A DNA stretch of 64,000 bases, taken from positions 51,848,743 through 51,912,742 of the forward strand of contig CM070723.1 of the NCBI GenBank assembly GCA_036346275.1, given 5' to 3'. Both the position numbers and the translations under genes were made by a program. The notes under the pieces were generated by a model that saw only the letters and a program-made list of their open reading frames with translations, made no database searches and was not told where the DNA came from. The DNA is from Otatea glauca (Eukaryota; Streptophyta; Magnoliopsida; Poales; Poaceae). Positions within the stretch are counted from its first letter, which is position 1, and each line of letters opens with the position of its first letter. Below are positions 1 through 11,448 of this stretch, in pieces.

Positions 1-2960
1 GAGTAGGCATCCAGAAGGAAAGAGACTCGCACCCAGCCGTGGAGTCGATGACTTGGTCGATGCGAGGTAAGGAATGGGTCCTTGGGACATGCTTTGTTGA
101 GACTCGTATAGTCAACACACATTCTCCATTGCCCGCCTTCTTTTTACAAGCATGAGGTTGGCTAGCCACTCAGGGTGGCGCACCTCTTTACAAACCCGCG
201 CCAAGAGTTTGGCGATCTCCTCCCTATAACCTGCGCCTTTCCTCGTCGAGCGGCGCAGCGTTGGGCGGCAAGCCGAGCCCGGTCTGACGCTCAAGGAGTG
301 CTCGGCGACCTCCTTTGAATGCCCGGCATGTCGGAGGACCTCCATGCGAAGACATCTTTGTTAGTGCAGAGGAAGTCGACAAGCGCTTTCCTATTTGGCG
401 GGGCGTGGTTCGACCAAGACGGTCTTGGTCGGATCACAGGGATCGACCGTGACCTCCTTCGTGTCCTCGGCGGATTTGAAGGATCCCGCCCCTGATTTGC
501 TGGATTCAGGGACGGACTCGGCGGCTTCCCTCCTGAGCTTGTTGAGTTCCGCAGAGGCAACGACCGCCGAGGCGAGCTCGCACCGCCGCGCCATAGATTG
601 AAGGCAGCCGAAAGACGATGCCGCGTAATGACTCCATGCGGTCCGCATCTTCGACTTGAGGTAGGCGTGGCGGGGATCGCCATGAACTTGGCGTAGCATG
701 GCCTCCCGAGATGGCGTGGTAGGCGCCGGAAATCCACGACCTCGAAGGTGAGGGTCTCGGTGCGGAAGTTTCCGGCCTCGAAGGTGACGGCAGGTCGACC
801 TGCCCGAGCGGATGGGCTTGCTGGCCCGGGATGACGCCATGGAAAGGTGCCTTGCTTGGCCGGAGGCTTGAGCGCGGACCCCATAGCGCCGAACGCCTCA
901 ACGTAGAGGATGTTAAGGCACGCCCGCCCATCGCACCTTCGTGAGGCGCCGTTCCGACGACGGGCTGACCACCGTAGTACCTCCCGGTGTGGACGCGATC
1001 GGGTGATCGGTCCGATCAAAGGTGATCGGAACTCCGACCACCGAAGATATTGGGGACGCCCGCGCGACGGTGTGGACCTCGCAGATAGCGAGCTTGAGCC
1101 GACGCTTGTCGGCGTAGTAAGTGCGGTCCTCCGAAGATCATGAGGCGGCCGTCGGGCTCGGGAACTCGTCGTCGCCTTCTTCTCCGCCGTTCGCGGGGCG
1201 CGGCGAGCTTCTTTCCTTTGCTTCATGGCGTGGTGGGGACGCTAGAAAGATAGCGCCTCGGGACTTCGCAGCCCCGGTATTTGTGCTTGACGGAGAACCC
1301 ATGGTTCGGCATGGGCCGCCCATCAATTTCTCGAAGTGGTCGGGCGCGACGGCCGGCGCGCTGCCGCTAGGCGGTCGACCGTGGCGACCACTTGGGTCTC
1401 ACGGATCTGCTTCCGTGCGCGCCGCTTGTCGGCGGTCGGAGGAGACCCGTTTGACACCGGCTCTGCTGGCCTTTCCTCCTTCGAAAATAGCCCCTACGGC
1501 CTCCTCGCGCGAGGCGTGGTTGGTGGCGATGTCGAGGAGCTCCTTGGTGGTCCCGGGCTTGAGGCACCCACTTGTGCACCAAGGCCTTGCGAAGGTGCCG
1601 TAGATGAAGGCTCCCACGACATCGGCGTCGGAGATGTCGGGAGCTCGTTACCGGGCGGAAAACCTCCTGATGTAGTCCCGAGAGTCTCCCGAGCCGCCGC
1701 TTGCAGCCTTCGTGTCCCAGGAGTTACCAGGCGCTTATAAGTGCCCCGAAGTTACCGACGAAGAGATTCTTCAAGTCACCCAGCTCTGGACAGCTTTTGA
1801 GGCGTGTACTCGAGCCGTGCTCGAGCCGAATCCGCGAGGTAGATGGGGAGGTATCGGATGATGAAGAGATCATCCGTCGCTCCCCACCGCAAGACGCGAG
1901 CCGCAATCTTGAGCCGACACACTGGTTGGTGGCCCGTGTACTTGGCAATGTTGGTAGGCGCCGAATCGGCGGGAAATCACCGGCGGATCCTTGGCAAAAG
2001 CCCGTGGTCCGGGACCATCGTGGCTCGGGCCGCGATAGTGGCGCCACCATCCGCAACACGTGAGTGGGCGGCGTCCTCCGCCATCTTTCTTCGCGCCGAG
2101 GGTGGCGCGATGTCGAGGCATTACCGAGGCGCCGCGCACCGGGTGCGTGAGGCCCGGGTGGTTCATGGTGGGTGCGGTCTTGGCCGCACCACCGGCCTCC
2201 TCACATGGCATGACGGGCCCGTGGCGGAAGTAGCGCCGGTGTGGTAGGAGCCGAGGCTCGCATGTGTTGCACGGCGCGCGCTCCACCACCCGGGTTCTCG
2301 TAGGTAGCTCGCCTCCGGTTTGCGGGCTCCAAGGCCTCGAGCAAGATTGCGGCCGCAGCCCACGTTTTGGCTTGCGTGAGGGAAAACTGGGGCGCGGATT
2401 ACGCGCCCAACTTGTGGTGCTCTTGCGCGCGTGCGCGTCGCTGTCGCCCGGACTTGCGCTGGCTCGGGCTCGCCCCGCCTCGAGTTGGCTCGAGCCGGCC
2501 GAGCTCACCTTTCGCTCCTCCACTCTCGCGTTGCCGTTGGAGCTCAGCGCGCGCGAGCTCGAAGGCGTTCAGCCATGCCTTCGCTGGTATTCCCCCTCCA
2601 TGCCTTAGTGCGCCGGACGGGGACCGTCGAGCCGCGGTGGCTACGACCAATCGGCCGTGGCTCGCCACGTTGCACTCGCGAGTGCCGCTGCGGCGGGATA
2701 CTCCGTGTCGGGCTGGGCCGTGGTGGAAGAGTCTTCCAAAGAACTCGTGGACTGAGGTTGGCATGTAGCCGCCCATAGCTACAAGTCGTGGCAAAGGGAG
2801 GTGACGGATCTCCGCGCAGTTCGGAGGGGCTTTCGCCAAAGGAGGTATAGCGCCTCGTGTTCCGGCTTTGGGGCCGCGGGGCGCCCAAGCCGAGTGGGAC
2901 GGTCACGGAGATGGTGTCGTGCTCCCAGCGCGCCGTCCTCCGGCGGCGTGGGATGAGCGT
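1..2960 (-). pseudogene. Decayed gag-pro-pol (5' portion) of Tat gypsy element
   Basis: Read on minus, the fragment runs from the gag N-terminus (near 2950) through a retrotransposon gag region (about 1740-2060, residues such as TLPSTRATNQ and SDTSPSTSRIRLE in broken frames), to a protease remnant (a NILYVEAFGAMGS segment near 900-940) and the N-terminal part of reverse transcriptase (EWLANLMLVKRRR near 130-170). No frame stays open for the whole length; frameshifts occur every 200-600 bases and the frame moves among all three minus frames. The same order and spacing is seen in the copy at 50189-56045. It has no coding capacity as it stands. Overlapping GC-rich ORFs on the plus strand are shadows. 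Confidence 0.75.
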
Positions 2961-3090
2961 GAGCTCTCCTCCGAGGTGACGGTGAAGCCGAGGGAGCCGG
3001 CGGATCGGCTCCGAACACAGCCATGCCGTCGTTGGAGAAGAATGCCATCAAGGAGACGAATGGGAATCGGAGATGCTATCAAGACGCGAA

Positions 3091-3110
3091 GCCCCTACTG
3101 GCGCTGCCAA
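3091..3110 (-). promoter_or_regulatory. Primer-binding site of Tat element
   Basis: Immediately inside the 5' LTR, the minus strand reads TTGGCAGCGCCAGTAGGGG. This closely matches the TGGCGC-type primer-binding site of grass Tat/RIRE2-like elements, probably for a tRNA-Arg-type primer (primer identity from memory, not verified). Its position fixes the LTR inner edge at about 3112. Confidence 0.6.
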
Positions 3111-3111
3111 C

Positions 3112-4175
3112 CGCCGGCGTTTGGCGCCGGCAAGTAAATTTGTAAGTCTAAGGGCTGCGCGTTCCGCCTCTGAATGGTTAGACTCGAGTCCAAGATGTAT
3201 ACTTGGTTCGGGCCAAGGTCCCTACTCCAGCCGTGCGTTGGTGTTGTATTCATCAAAAGTGATGATCGACCGAGTTTTTTACAAGCGAGAGGTGGAGCCT
3301 CAAAACTAGAATGATCTAAACTTAGCTCTCGAAGGAGAAGAAAAGAAGAAGAGGAAGAAGAGGAAAAAGCTCTCTTGTAGCTCTTACTCATTTGCCTCAT
3401 TAGGAGGTTCCCGCCTCCTTTTATTCAAGACGGCGCAGTGTTACATCGAGAATTGGCGGTGCCGTGCGAGCTACTTCTAGGGGCTTCGGTCTTGCCCGCC
3501 GTCGGCCAATCATTCCGCCGATCGGTCGCTTGCTCGCCGATCGTCGCCGCGAGCCTATGCTTTGGGTCGGTGGTCTAGCCGGTCGAGCGGTTAGGTAATC
3601 CTCCGGAAGTGGCGTAGCCGCTCTCGGATCCATGTGGGTGCCGACGAGTCGCGTGTGACGTTGGAGTTGCCTCGGGAGAGAGCGTGTCCTTGCACCGTGG
3701 GTGGTGTCATGGGACAGAGACGGGCTTCAGCAGCCTATCAAACTGTCTTGGGAAGGACCACCGCCGCTCGATCCTTCGATGACCGCTCGTGGGGCACGTG
3801 GCCTTAGGTTGACACGGACTCCGCGCGCGGCCGCGCCCTCGCGGGATTATCATGGTTCGGTCGGAGCCGGGGATCCCGTCTGCTGCGGGGTCGGGAACCT
3901 GGCTGAAGTCGGAGTCGCGGATCCCGCCCCGCCACGGGGTCGGGAACCTGCCGAAGTCGGAGTCGGGGATCCCGCCCCGCCAAGCGGTCGGGAACCTCTT
4001 TGAAGCCTGAGTCGGGACCGGCCGGGAATGGTCTCCTGAATGGTCTCAGAGGCATTTGGGTAGCAGGTAGGGACGGCCTGTTTAGGCCGGGCCGATTCGA
4101 GGCCGCCGCTTGTCGCTCTGGGCTTTGCTTGTTGCAATTGGGCCGCTGGTGCACCTGCTTTATGAGTATTCGTCG
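3112..4175 (-). repeat. 5' LTR of left Tat element
   Basis: This LTR is homologous to 43464-44331. Both share the inner-edge segment around the GGCAAGTAAATTTGTAAGTC motif and end (plus orientation) with TATGAGTATTCGTC. The terminal TG and CA have mutated to CG. It contains three degenerate copies of a roughly 48-base GC-rich unit (GGTCGGGAACCTG...GAAGTCGGAGTCG) at about 3860-4000, which makes it about 200 bases longer than the other LTR. Confidence 0.8.
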
Positions 4176-4899
4176 GGTTCCTTCATTATCAAATCAAATC
4201 CCAACCACTTATGTCCTCAAGCCCAAAACCGCTTTGATAGCTCGTTTAAATCGCCATTGTTATGCGTGATGTGTCCAACACATCCCTATCATCTATTGAG
4301 ATAGCCATTGATATACTACTTTGGCAATCATATCAATAACGATCTAAATTCTTGATAGGTGCAACAATTGGATGGACAATTTGATTTAAGATTTTTAACT
4401 ATAAGGATGAACAAAGATTACTATGAACATAGCATCACATGCAATGAGCATAAAGAAAATAGCAAGGATAAAACACACATCCACGTAAAATCAAAATAAG
4501 TCGTGAAATAGCATGGCCCTTAGCATTAAGATCTCCATCATCATGCTTGGTTGTTCACCTAGCCACCTTGCTTGATTTGTTCACCTAGCCATCGTCTTCA
4601 TCATTATGGATGCAACTCCTTACAACTTTTGATAATGAATTTTACGTGAGGGTTTGAAGCATCACAAGTCGACACGCAGGTCGTTATACAATTTAAATAG
4701 CCTTATGGCTTAACACGACGACGCAGCCATGTGGAAATTACATGCATCACATACACATAGGCCATACTATTTCACATAATTCCCTGCAAAAACGAGTTAA
4801 ACAAAAGCAACCCTACGACTCCGGGGTCCGAGGGGCAGCGCCCCTGGCGGGGTCCAAGGCATGTCTTCCGCCATGGGAAAACACCCTCAAAATTTCCAC

Positions 4900-5206
4900 G
4901 GATCAACCAGATTGACCCAATCCGATCTAATATAATTGGCTTGGTCCCATATGGATACGTTTGAAACCCCGATGGCGGTAACCCGACCGGTAAGGGCAAC
5001 GCTGCACCATGAACGGACTCACCCAAATCAATATTGAATCTGCTTGCGCTACTATGGATCAACCAGATTGACCCAATCCAACTCGATCCGATTGGCTTGG
5101 TCCCATATGGATACGCTTGAAACCCCGATGGCGGTAATCGACCGGTAAGGGTAACGCCGCACCATGAACGGACTCACCCAAATCAAGATTGAGTCGGTTT
5201 GCACTT
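4900..5206. repeat. Two-copy tandem repeat, 156-base period
   Basis: The segment starting GGATCAACCAGATTGACCCA occurs at 4900 and again at 5056, with about 90% identity over the whole unit, including a shared GGTCCCATATGGATACG and ACCATGAACGGACTCACCC. It lies in the leader region of the copia fragment. Confidence 0.85.
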
Positions 5207-5347
5207 TCCTCAAACCCTAAATCGATCGATCTCATCGATGGTCGCCGTCACCAATTCATCACATGAACCGGTGAACATGTAATAGATCCAATCTACTAAC
5301 CTCACACATCATATGCGCAACATCCGTATCACAAAACTATACGAGAT

Positions 5348-5359
5348 GGCTCGATACCA
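5348..5359 (-). promoter_or_regulatory. Primer-binding site (initiator tRNA-Met type) of copia element
   Basis: The minus strand reads TGGTATCGAGCC, a one-position variant of the TGGTATCAGAGCC site complementary to initiator tRNA-Met. It lies directly next to the LTR edge at 5360. Confidence 0.7.
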
Positions 5360-6718
5360 TCAAGGGAAACGCGGTATGCTACGCTAGCACAAAAAAACTA
5401 CCGCGCAAACCGTAAAGCTACTCGCAAGAAGGGGATCATAGATAAGATTACCACCAGACGCGCAGCTTGCGGAATCCTTCATGCGCCGATGTAGTGGTTC
5501 GTCCTCGCCCGCGATCGTTGCGTCGATGTAGTGGATCGCCCTCGCCTCGCCGTGGATCGTCCTCCCACGCCGCAGCCGCAGCAGCGTCACCGCAGTAGTC
5601 CACACGCCCGGAGATGGAACGCCGGCGCTTGTGCAAGCACCTAGTCGCTCGGCGAGGCAGCGAGAGGAGGAGGCTAGGGTTTCAAGTGAATCAAACCTAA
5701 ACCGTGGAAAAACACCTTCGCGCCTCCTCCTCCCCTCCTTATATAGCCACGAGATGAAACCCAAACCAGGCCCACCAAAGATGCTAAGCCCACGAGGTTC
5801 ATTAATTACGGATCCAATCCAAATTAATGCGTCCCACCCATTAAGTGTGTGACCTGCAGTTCACATACGCTTGGACATGGATTCTGAAAACTCCTTTTCA
5901 ATCCAATAGTTGGTAGCGGCTTCTTGCAAAGTATGCCAACTCCCAAACATACCGTGATCAAATCGAATGTAACCTATCAAAAGAACTCATGTAATAATCC
6001 CTTTGCCAAGTATATGAAGATTGATCTCAAGGCGAGAAGCATGTCATCCTTTGATGATTCAATCCATCTCTCGATCCGTGATATATTAATAAGTTGTGAT
6101 TGACTCTCAATCACGGCATGGCCATGCACTTTCTTAATCATATCACACGAGTGGCCTTGTCATATATCTCTGTTTCATTGGAGTGGCAAATTCCATCTTG
6201 ATCGCCACTTCCTCTCGCACGCTTCATAGTAAACATGAAAGCTACCTTTATAACTATCCGGTTAGGAAGTAGTGTTTGATAGCCCCAAGGAAAACTATTA
6301 CACATGTAGGGAATATGAGAATCTCGTGTCTAAGGATCATACATCTTCTAGGTATGAGATACATCGATGACACATAAGAATGAAACATTCTCGCAAAGGT
6401 CCCATAGCGGGTCTATCTAACCCATGTTCTTCAACATGGTCCACAATGTAGAGATGATATCTCCATATCCCATGATCTATGAAGCATGATCATCGATCAC
6501 TACATGTGCTGATCTATTCATCGTAGTCCTATACGATGATATCCGATCAGAGATATTTATCGAATTACATCATTAAGTAAAGAGCTTCATAATCAAGTCA
6601 CATACTTGTTGATCAAAACAATGATATACATTCATTGGACCAATAATCATATTATTATTCATAAACATAGTCATGTTACAATCATCTAAATGATTGCCTC
6701 AAGGGCATAACACTAACA
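5360..6718 (-). repeat. copia LTR (5' LTR of minus-sense fragment)
   Basis: This 1,359-base LTR is the inverted relative of the solo LTR at 36763-38117 (1,355 bases). The sense strand begins TGTTAGTGTTATGCCCTTGA and carries a hairpin (CAATCAT-TTAG-ATGATTG) near its start. The right edge directly abuts MULE coding sequence at 6719. No matching target duplication is seen, because the distal part of the element is missing. Confidence 0.85.
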
Positions 6719-8279
6719 GGAGGAGAGGTTTCAGTACAAGATTAGCTACGAAAAAGCATGGAGAGCAAAAAGGACAGCTCTGCAAAAATGGTTCGGAACG
6801 TACGAGGCTTCCTACGAGAATATTCCCCACTTGCTCAGGGCAATAGCACGTAGGAATCCTGGTACATCCATCGACCTTGCAGAGTTTCTTGCGGATGGTT
6901 TGTGCGCGGGTAAGTGGATCTTGCAGCGTGCCTTCTTCGCCTCAACAAGATGCATAAATCGCTTTGAAGACTGCCGCCTTGGCCATTTGCATGGACGGCA
7001 CATTTCTCACAGGAAGTACAAGGGCCATATTTTAATCACGATCGCGGTGGACGTCAACAACCAGGTTCTACCAGTTGCATTGGCCTTCATGGAGGGGGAA
7101 AACACGGACAGCTGGTACTGGTTCCTTGAAAGAGTCAAGCTGGCAGTTGTTCAGGATAGACCTGATGTTTGTGTCATCCATGACCGACATGCAGGGCTGC
7201 TAAGGGCGATCGTGAATATGCAACAAGGGTCCGACGTCGTGGGAGCAGCAAAGTGGCCAGACCTGAAGAGCAGGTGGTGCATGAGGCACATGGGTGCCAA
7301 TTTTTTTTGTCAGTTCAGGAACAGGGAGCTTATGAACATATTCAAGCAGCTGTGCAAACAGAACCAACAAAGAAAGTTTGATGCGCTTTGGAGGACGCTG
7401 GATGAACTAATGAAGAAGCAATCAATGAATCTAAGAGATACCACTAGTTTATCAAGGAACTCGATGGTCTACCACGAGTAAGGAAAGGACCCCACAACCT
7501 TGTGTGCGCTCCCGACAGACGCTCCAAACATTCGGCGTAGGCCGAGGACCAGCATAAAGAGTTTCACCGACTGGATACGACACGAGCCTTTGGAGAAATG
7601 GTCCCTTCTGCATGACGAGGGCGGTTCGCGTTATGGAATCATGACAATGAACCTGGCAGAGATTTACAACTAGGTAATGAAAGGCACCAGATGCCTTCCA
7701 TTGGTGGGTATAGTTGAAGGTGTGTTACTTGGGACACAAAGATATTTTATTGAGCGATATAAGAACTCCGCAGCATGTATGTTGGACAATCGACTGTTGT
7801 ACTCAACGGTTGTATCTACGTACATGTCCAAGAAAACAAGAAAGGCACAGACACATCGGGTGACACCGGAGAGTGGCGTGGAATGGAGATACAACGTGCA
7901 CTGCGGTGACCGAGGTCGCAGAGGTGCCCATTGGGAGAGAACTTCCCATCTGTGCATACTCCGAGCAGCTGACTGCGAGTGCTCCTGCTAGAAACCACGC
8001 TTGGTGCACTTGCCGTGCTCTCACGTCATTGCCGCAGCCGCTGAGACGCATCAATCATGTCGTCCGTACATCTCCCCCTATTAATACAAGCAAAGTGTTC
8101 TCAACACGTGGCATCACAAGGTGTATGGATACCGAGTGGATGGATCGTTCACAACAGCCCCCTCCAGGGCATCGATGGGTACCGGACATCCGAATGTTGA
8201 AGCAGAAGGTCGGGCGTCGAAGGACACAGCGTATTCGGAACGATATGGACGAGTCCGAAGCGCATCACAATTGCGGATA
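6719..8279 (+). pseudogene. Mutator-like (MuDR/MULE) transposase, 5'-truncated and disabled
   Basis: The reading frame starts directly at the copia LTR edge with EERFQYKISYEKAW, typical of the region before the MULE catalytic core, so the N-terminus and the 5' TIR are missing. The core (about 6830-7300) has the usual order: an FEDCRLGHLHGRH-like DGTH position, YKGHILITIAVDVNNQVLPVA, FMEGENTDSWYWFLE, then VIHDRHAGLLRAI. The first catalytic Asp region is altered (LHGRH instead of the usual DGTH/LDGCH). Downstream are stops (7479-7481, near 7674, near 7989) and a frameshift near 8060. A SWIM zinc finger (ECSC...LPCSHV) is recognisable at about 7975-8035. Transposases of this family cut and paste DNA through a DDE nuclease fold; this copy cannot make a full protein. 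It has the same orientation as the PMD gene downstream. Confidence 0.88.
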
Positions 8280-8284
8280 GTGTG

Positions 8285-8556
8285 ATTTTCGATGTTGTTC
8301 CCATCGTTTAATTTACGATGTACCAGTTAACTGTTGTTCCCATCATGTAATTTTCGATGTACCAGTTAATTGTTGTTCGCATCATGTAATTTACGATGTA
8401 CTAGTTAATTGTTATGCTGATAATGTAATTTTTGATATACCAGTTAATTGTTGCTCCCATCATGTAATTTTCGATGTACCAGTTAATTGTTGCTCCCATC
8501 ATGTAATTTTCGATGTACCAGTTAATTGTTGCTCCCATCATGTAATTTTCGACGTT
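8285..8556. repeat. 39-base tandem repeat, about 6-7 copies
   Basis: Unit CCAGTTAATTGTTGCTCCCA followed by TCATGTAATTTTCGATGTA. The last three copies are almost identical and the earlier ones are diverged (TTATGCTGATAATG variant near 8410). It fills the space between the transposase stop and the PMD gene. Confidence 0.9.
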
Positions 8557-10060
8557 GTGTGCTTCATCGAACATATCTTCATCTTTAGTTTGTTTTTAAC
8601 ATGAGATTTTTTTAGCTTTCTGGACTTCCGTTGTATTGTTTGTTAAATATGCTACATTTCGTTATTTTGCATTTCATTTTGTGTACACATTTAATTACTG
8701 ACAAATTTGTTGTATTTGCTTTGTAACAGGTGACGATGGCGCGACCTTGCCCTGAGCTGCTAGACGCGACCGTTGTAAGTTCAAGCTCTATTGGTTTTGG
8801 TGATTGGTTTAATATTAATGTTTAATCATTGTTTAATGACAAATCAAATCATTATGAGACTAACATGTTTTATTAAGTGTTATTCTTATTAGTCTCATAC
8901 TTGGATGGAAAATGGAAAACCTAAGGTATGCACTCGTATTCATTCTATTATATATATGCATACTTAGAATTCAAGTTAAAGTATGAACTCTTCCGTTGCT
9001 TTAGTCCAAATATGTGCATTAAGTTCCTAATTCATATATACATGAATGCACACATCTAGGGGGAGTTTTATAATTTAACTTGATGTTTCAATTGTATTGA
9101 TCCATGTCCTCTTGTCATACAATATAAAGGATCAAGACCTTGAAACAATCTTTTGAGTATATATGACTTGTGTAGTTATATACTCATGTCAATTTAAATA
9201 AGTTTAAATTGAGTTCGATTGTCTCTCAATCAATCAAAGAACATTTCATCATGTGTTGATGGTGTTTCCTTGTTGATTAAAGACAAGCGAAAAGTTCTTG
9301 AGTATAATGAAGCATTAGTTGCATCAAAGTACTCAAGACACAATTAATCATTCAAATTGATTAGGGTTGTGCTCAATCGATCTTGGAGGCATCCATTATG
9401 TATTAATGGAGTGCGGTGATGATTGAGACAACCGTGTTTGTTGGACTAATATCTTCCATGAGTTGTGAAGTATGTTAAGTCCAAGATGATGAAGAATCAG
9501 GAAGAAGAAGTCATCATGAGTTGATGAGCTTCAAGAGGTGATCCCGAAGTGAAGAGAAGGGCTAGAGAAGGTTCATCATGCGTTGATGACCAAGAATAAG
9601 AAGAAGAGGTGATCCTGGAGAGAAGATGATTGGAAATCATAAAAGCTCCAAGTGGATCAAGTGTGGCAAAGGTATAACTAGCTAGGGCTAAGGATGTGTT
9701 CCTAGTCTTTTACCGGTCTCCGTGTTTGGGTGTGAGACCGGGTTGCTTGTTAGGTGCCGTACTATTAAGAGGGTTGAGTCTTTTAGCTTGAGCTTCATCA
9801 TGTGTTGATGAACTCGATCCGTTCACTCTAGCTCACTCTCTTGTTTGATGTTTGCATGAAGCTAACCATTTGGCATGTGTTGCAAATTGGTAAAGCTTGT
9901 GCATTGGATTTTGTATGAGCTAAGTATTTGCATGTGTTGCAAATAAGGGTGCTCATACTTGCATCTTATTTGAATCTTATTTGATTTGGTTATTGCTTGG
10001 AGCTAAGTTTTGCATGTGTCGCAAAAGGAGAGAGCTCAAGCAATTTGGTTTAAAGTGCTT

Positions 10061-10405
10061 GCATGGAGTTAGAGATTTGCATGTGTTGCAAATAGAGAAC
10101 TCATGCACTTGTATTTGTTGTGGTTGGTTGCATGGAGTTAGAGATTTGCATGTGTTGCAAATAGAGAACTCATGCACTTGTATTTGTTGTGGTTGGTTGC
10201 ATGGAGTTAGAGATTTGCATGTGTTGCAAATAGAGAACTCATGCACTTGTATTTGTTGTGGTTGCTTGCATGGAGTTAGAGATTTGCATGTGTTGCAAAT
10301 AGAGAACTCATGCACTTGTATTTGTTGTGGTTGCTTGCATGGTGCTAGAGATTTGCATGCGTTGCAAATAGAGAGCTCATATTTTGTATTGCTTGGAGCT
10401 AGGTT
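10061..10405. repeat. 69-base tandem repeat, five copies
   Basis: Copies start at 10061, 10130, 10199, 10268 and 10337 with GCATGGAGTTAGAGATTTGC. The first four are nearly identical and the fifth is diverged. The unit is a multiple of three and free of stops on both strands, which produces long open frames (about 155 codons each way) that are not genes. Every unit carries one TGTGT hairpin. Confidence 0.95.
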
Positions 10406-11028
10406 TTTGCAGTGTTGCAAAGAACAATGCTCAAGCATTAAATTGGTTTAATGTGTTTTGCAAGTTCACAGCGAATAAACCAAGGTCTATGGGTCCTAAT
10501 CCCGAGAGCATGTGAGTAGGGCTTACAACGGGTGTTTGCAAGTTGACTGGTCTTGTGTTGACCTTCACATGGCTAGGGGGATTAATCTCATAGACTCGGG
10601 TTTGATTTGCTTAATACGTTTTTCAAATAGATCTTGAGTTGTTTACGAAATGTGTTTTCGTTAGTTGGATTTGTTATTTGCAAATGTGTTTTGCAAATGA
10701 ACTTTAGATTATGGGTTCCTATCCTAAAGCATGTGAATAGGGTTTGCAAATGTGTTTTGCAAATTGACTTGATCATGTGTTGATCATCACATGGCTAAGA
10801 GGATTGATCTCATAAGTTCTTGGTTTATTGGCAAATGTGTTTTGCAAATAAGTTGTGCTTATATGAGATTCTTTGGAGTATGTGATTAACATGTGCAAAT
10901 GTGTTTTGCATAGTGTTGTGATCATGTGTTGATCCTCACATAGCTCAAAGTTTATCTTGAATGGTTTGGAGAAAAGTTTTTGTGAAAAATGTGTTTTCTC
11001 CTCGTGGCGGTCGTCTCACCAGAGGCCG

Positions 11029-11291
11029 GTAGCACCGGGTCCGGTGCTACATTGTTTGGCGGTAGCACCAAGGTCCGGCTACCGTCTCTCCGCCGGTGTG
11101 GAAAATCCAGAGAGGATGTTTTGGCGAATCTGGCGGTCCGTGCTACCGCCCATGGTAGGCCAAGAGCACCGGATGTCCGTGCAACCGCTCCTCCGGCGGT
11201 GTGGAAACTCCAGAGGAGGTGTTTTGAGTTCGACTGAGGCCGGTGCAACCGGGTTGAGGCGGTGCTACCGCCGAGCGGTCGGTAGCACCGC
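11029..11291. repeat. GC-rich palindromes built on GGTAGCACCGG / CGGTGCTACC
   Basis: Inverted repeats just upstream of the TATA box: GTAGCACCGG/CCGGTGCTAC (11029-11038 and 11041-11050, 2-base loop), CGGTAGC/GCTACCG (11060-11066 and 11078-11084), and GCGGTGCTACCG/CGGTAGCACCGC (11259-11270 and 11280-11291). Further single copies occur at about 11138 and 11381. The position in U3 suggests regulatory palindromes (inference). Confidence 0.85.
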
Positions 11292-11437
11292 TCCCGGGCT
11301 GGCCGGACTACCGGAAATCCTGCAGCAGCTAGTTTTGTAGCCGTTGGCGAGAGGCCGTGCTACTCTGGTCCTAGTAGGGCGGTAGCACCGGAATTCTGTT
11401 TTGTCGAATTTCCCCCACGGCTAGTTTTGGCTTGGAG

Positions 11438-11448
11438 GCTATAAAAGG
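11438..11448 (+). promoter_or_regulatory. TATA box of solo LTR
   Basis: GGCTATAAAAGG, the only consensus TATA element in the 3.5-kb LTR, about 820 bases before its 3' end. It marks the probable U3/R boundary shortly downstream. Confidence 0.65.

Larger units (their letters stand above)
1..4175 (-). mobile_element. Tat-type Ty3/gypsy retrotransposon, 5' part, truncated by window edge
   Basis: The element reads on the minus strand: 5' LTR at 3112-4175, primer-binding site at 3091-3110, then gag, protease and the start of reverse transcriptase running off the left edge. Bases 1 to about 2950 align collinearly with 52948 to about 56040 of the second Tat element in this window, with many small indels. 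It is an old, non-coding copy. Lineage (Tat-like) is inferred from the better-preserved relative, which shows the diagnostic extra RNase H and antisense ORFs. Confidence 0.85.
4176..5359 (-). mobile_element. Internal 5' fragment of a copia-type element
   Basis: This AT-rich stretch lies just inside the primer-binding site of the LTR at 5360-6718, so it is the leader/gag side of a minus-sense element. No gag or pol domain is recognisable. It includes the tandem duplication at 4900-5206. The boundary with the Tat LTR at 4175 is abrupt, so the rest of the copia element was lost or displaced. Confidence 0.5.

Noticed and set aside
9977..10451. Long open frames on both strands with repeated peptide units
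   Set aside because: They come from the 69-base tandem repeat, whose length is a multiple of three and which lacks stops; no domain or start context supports coding.
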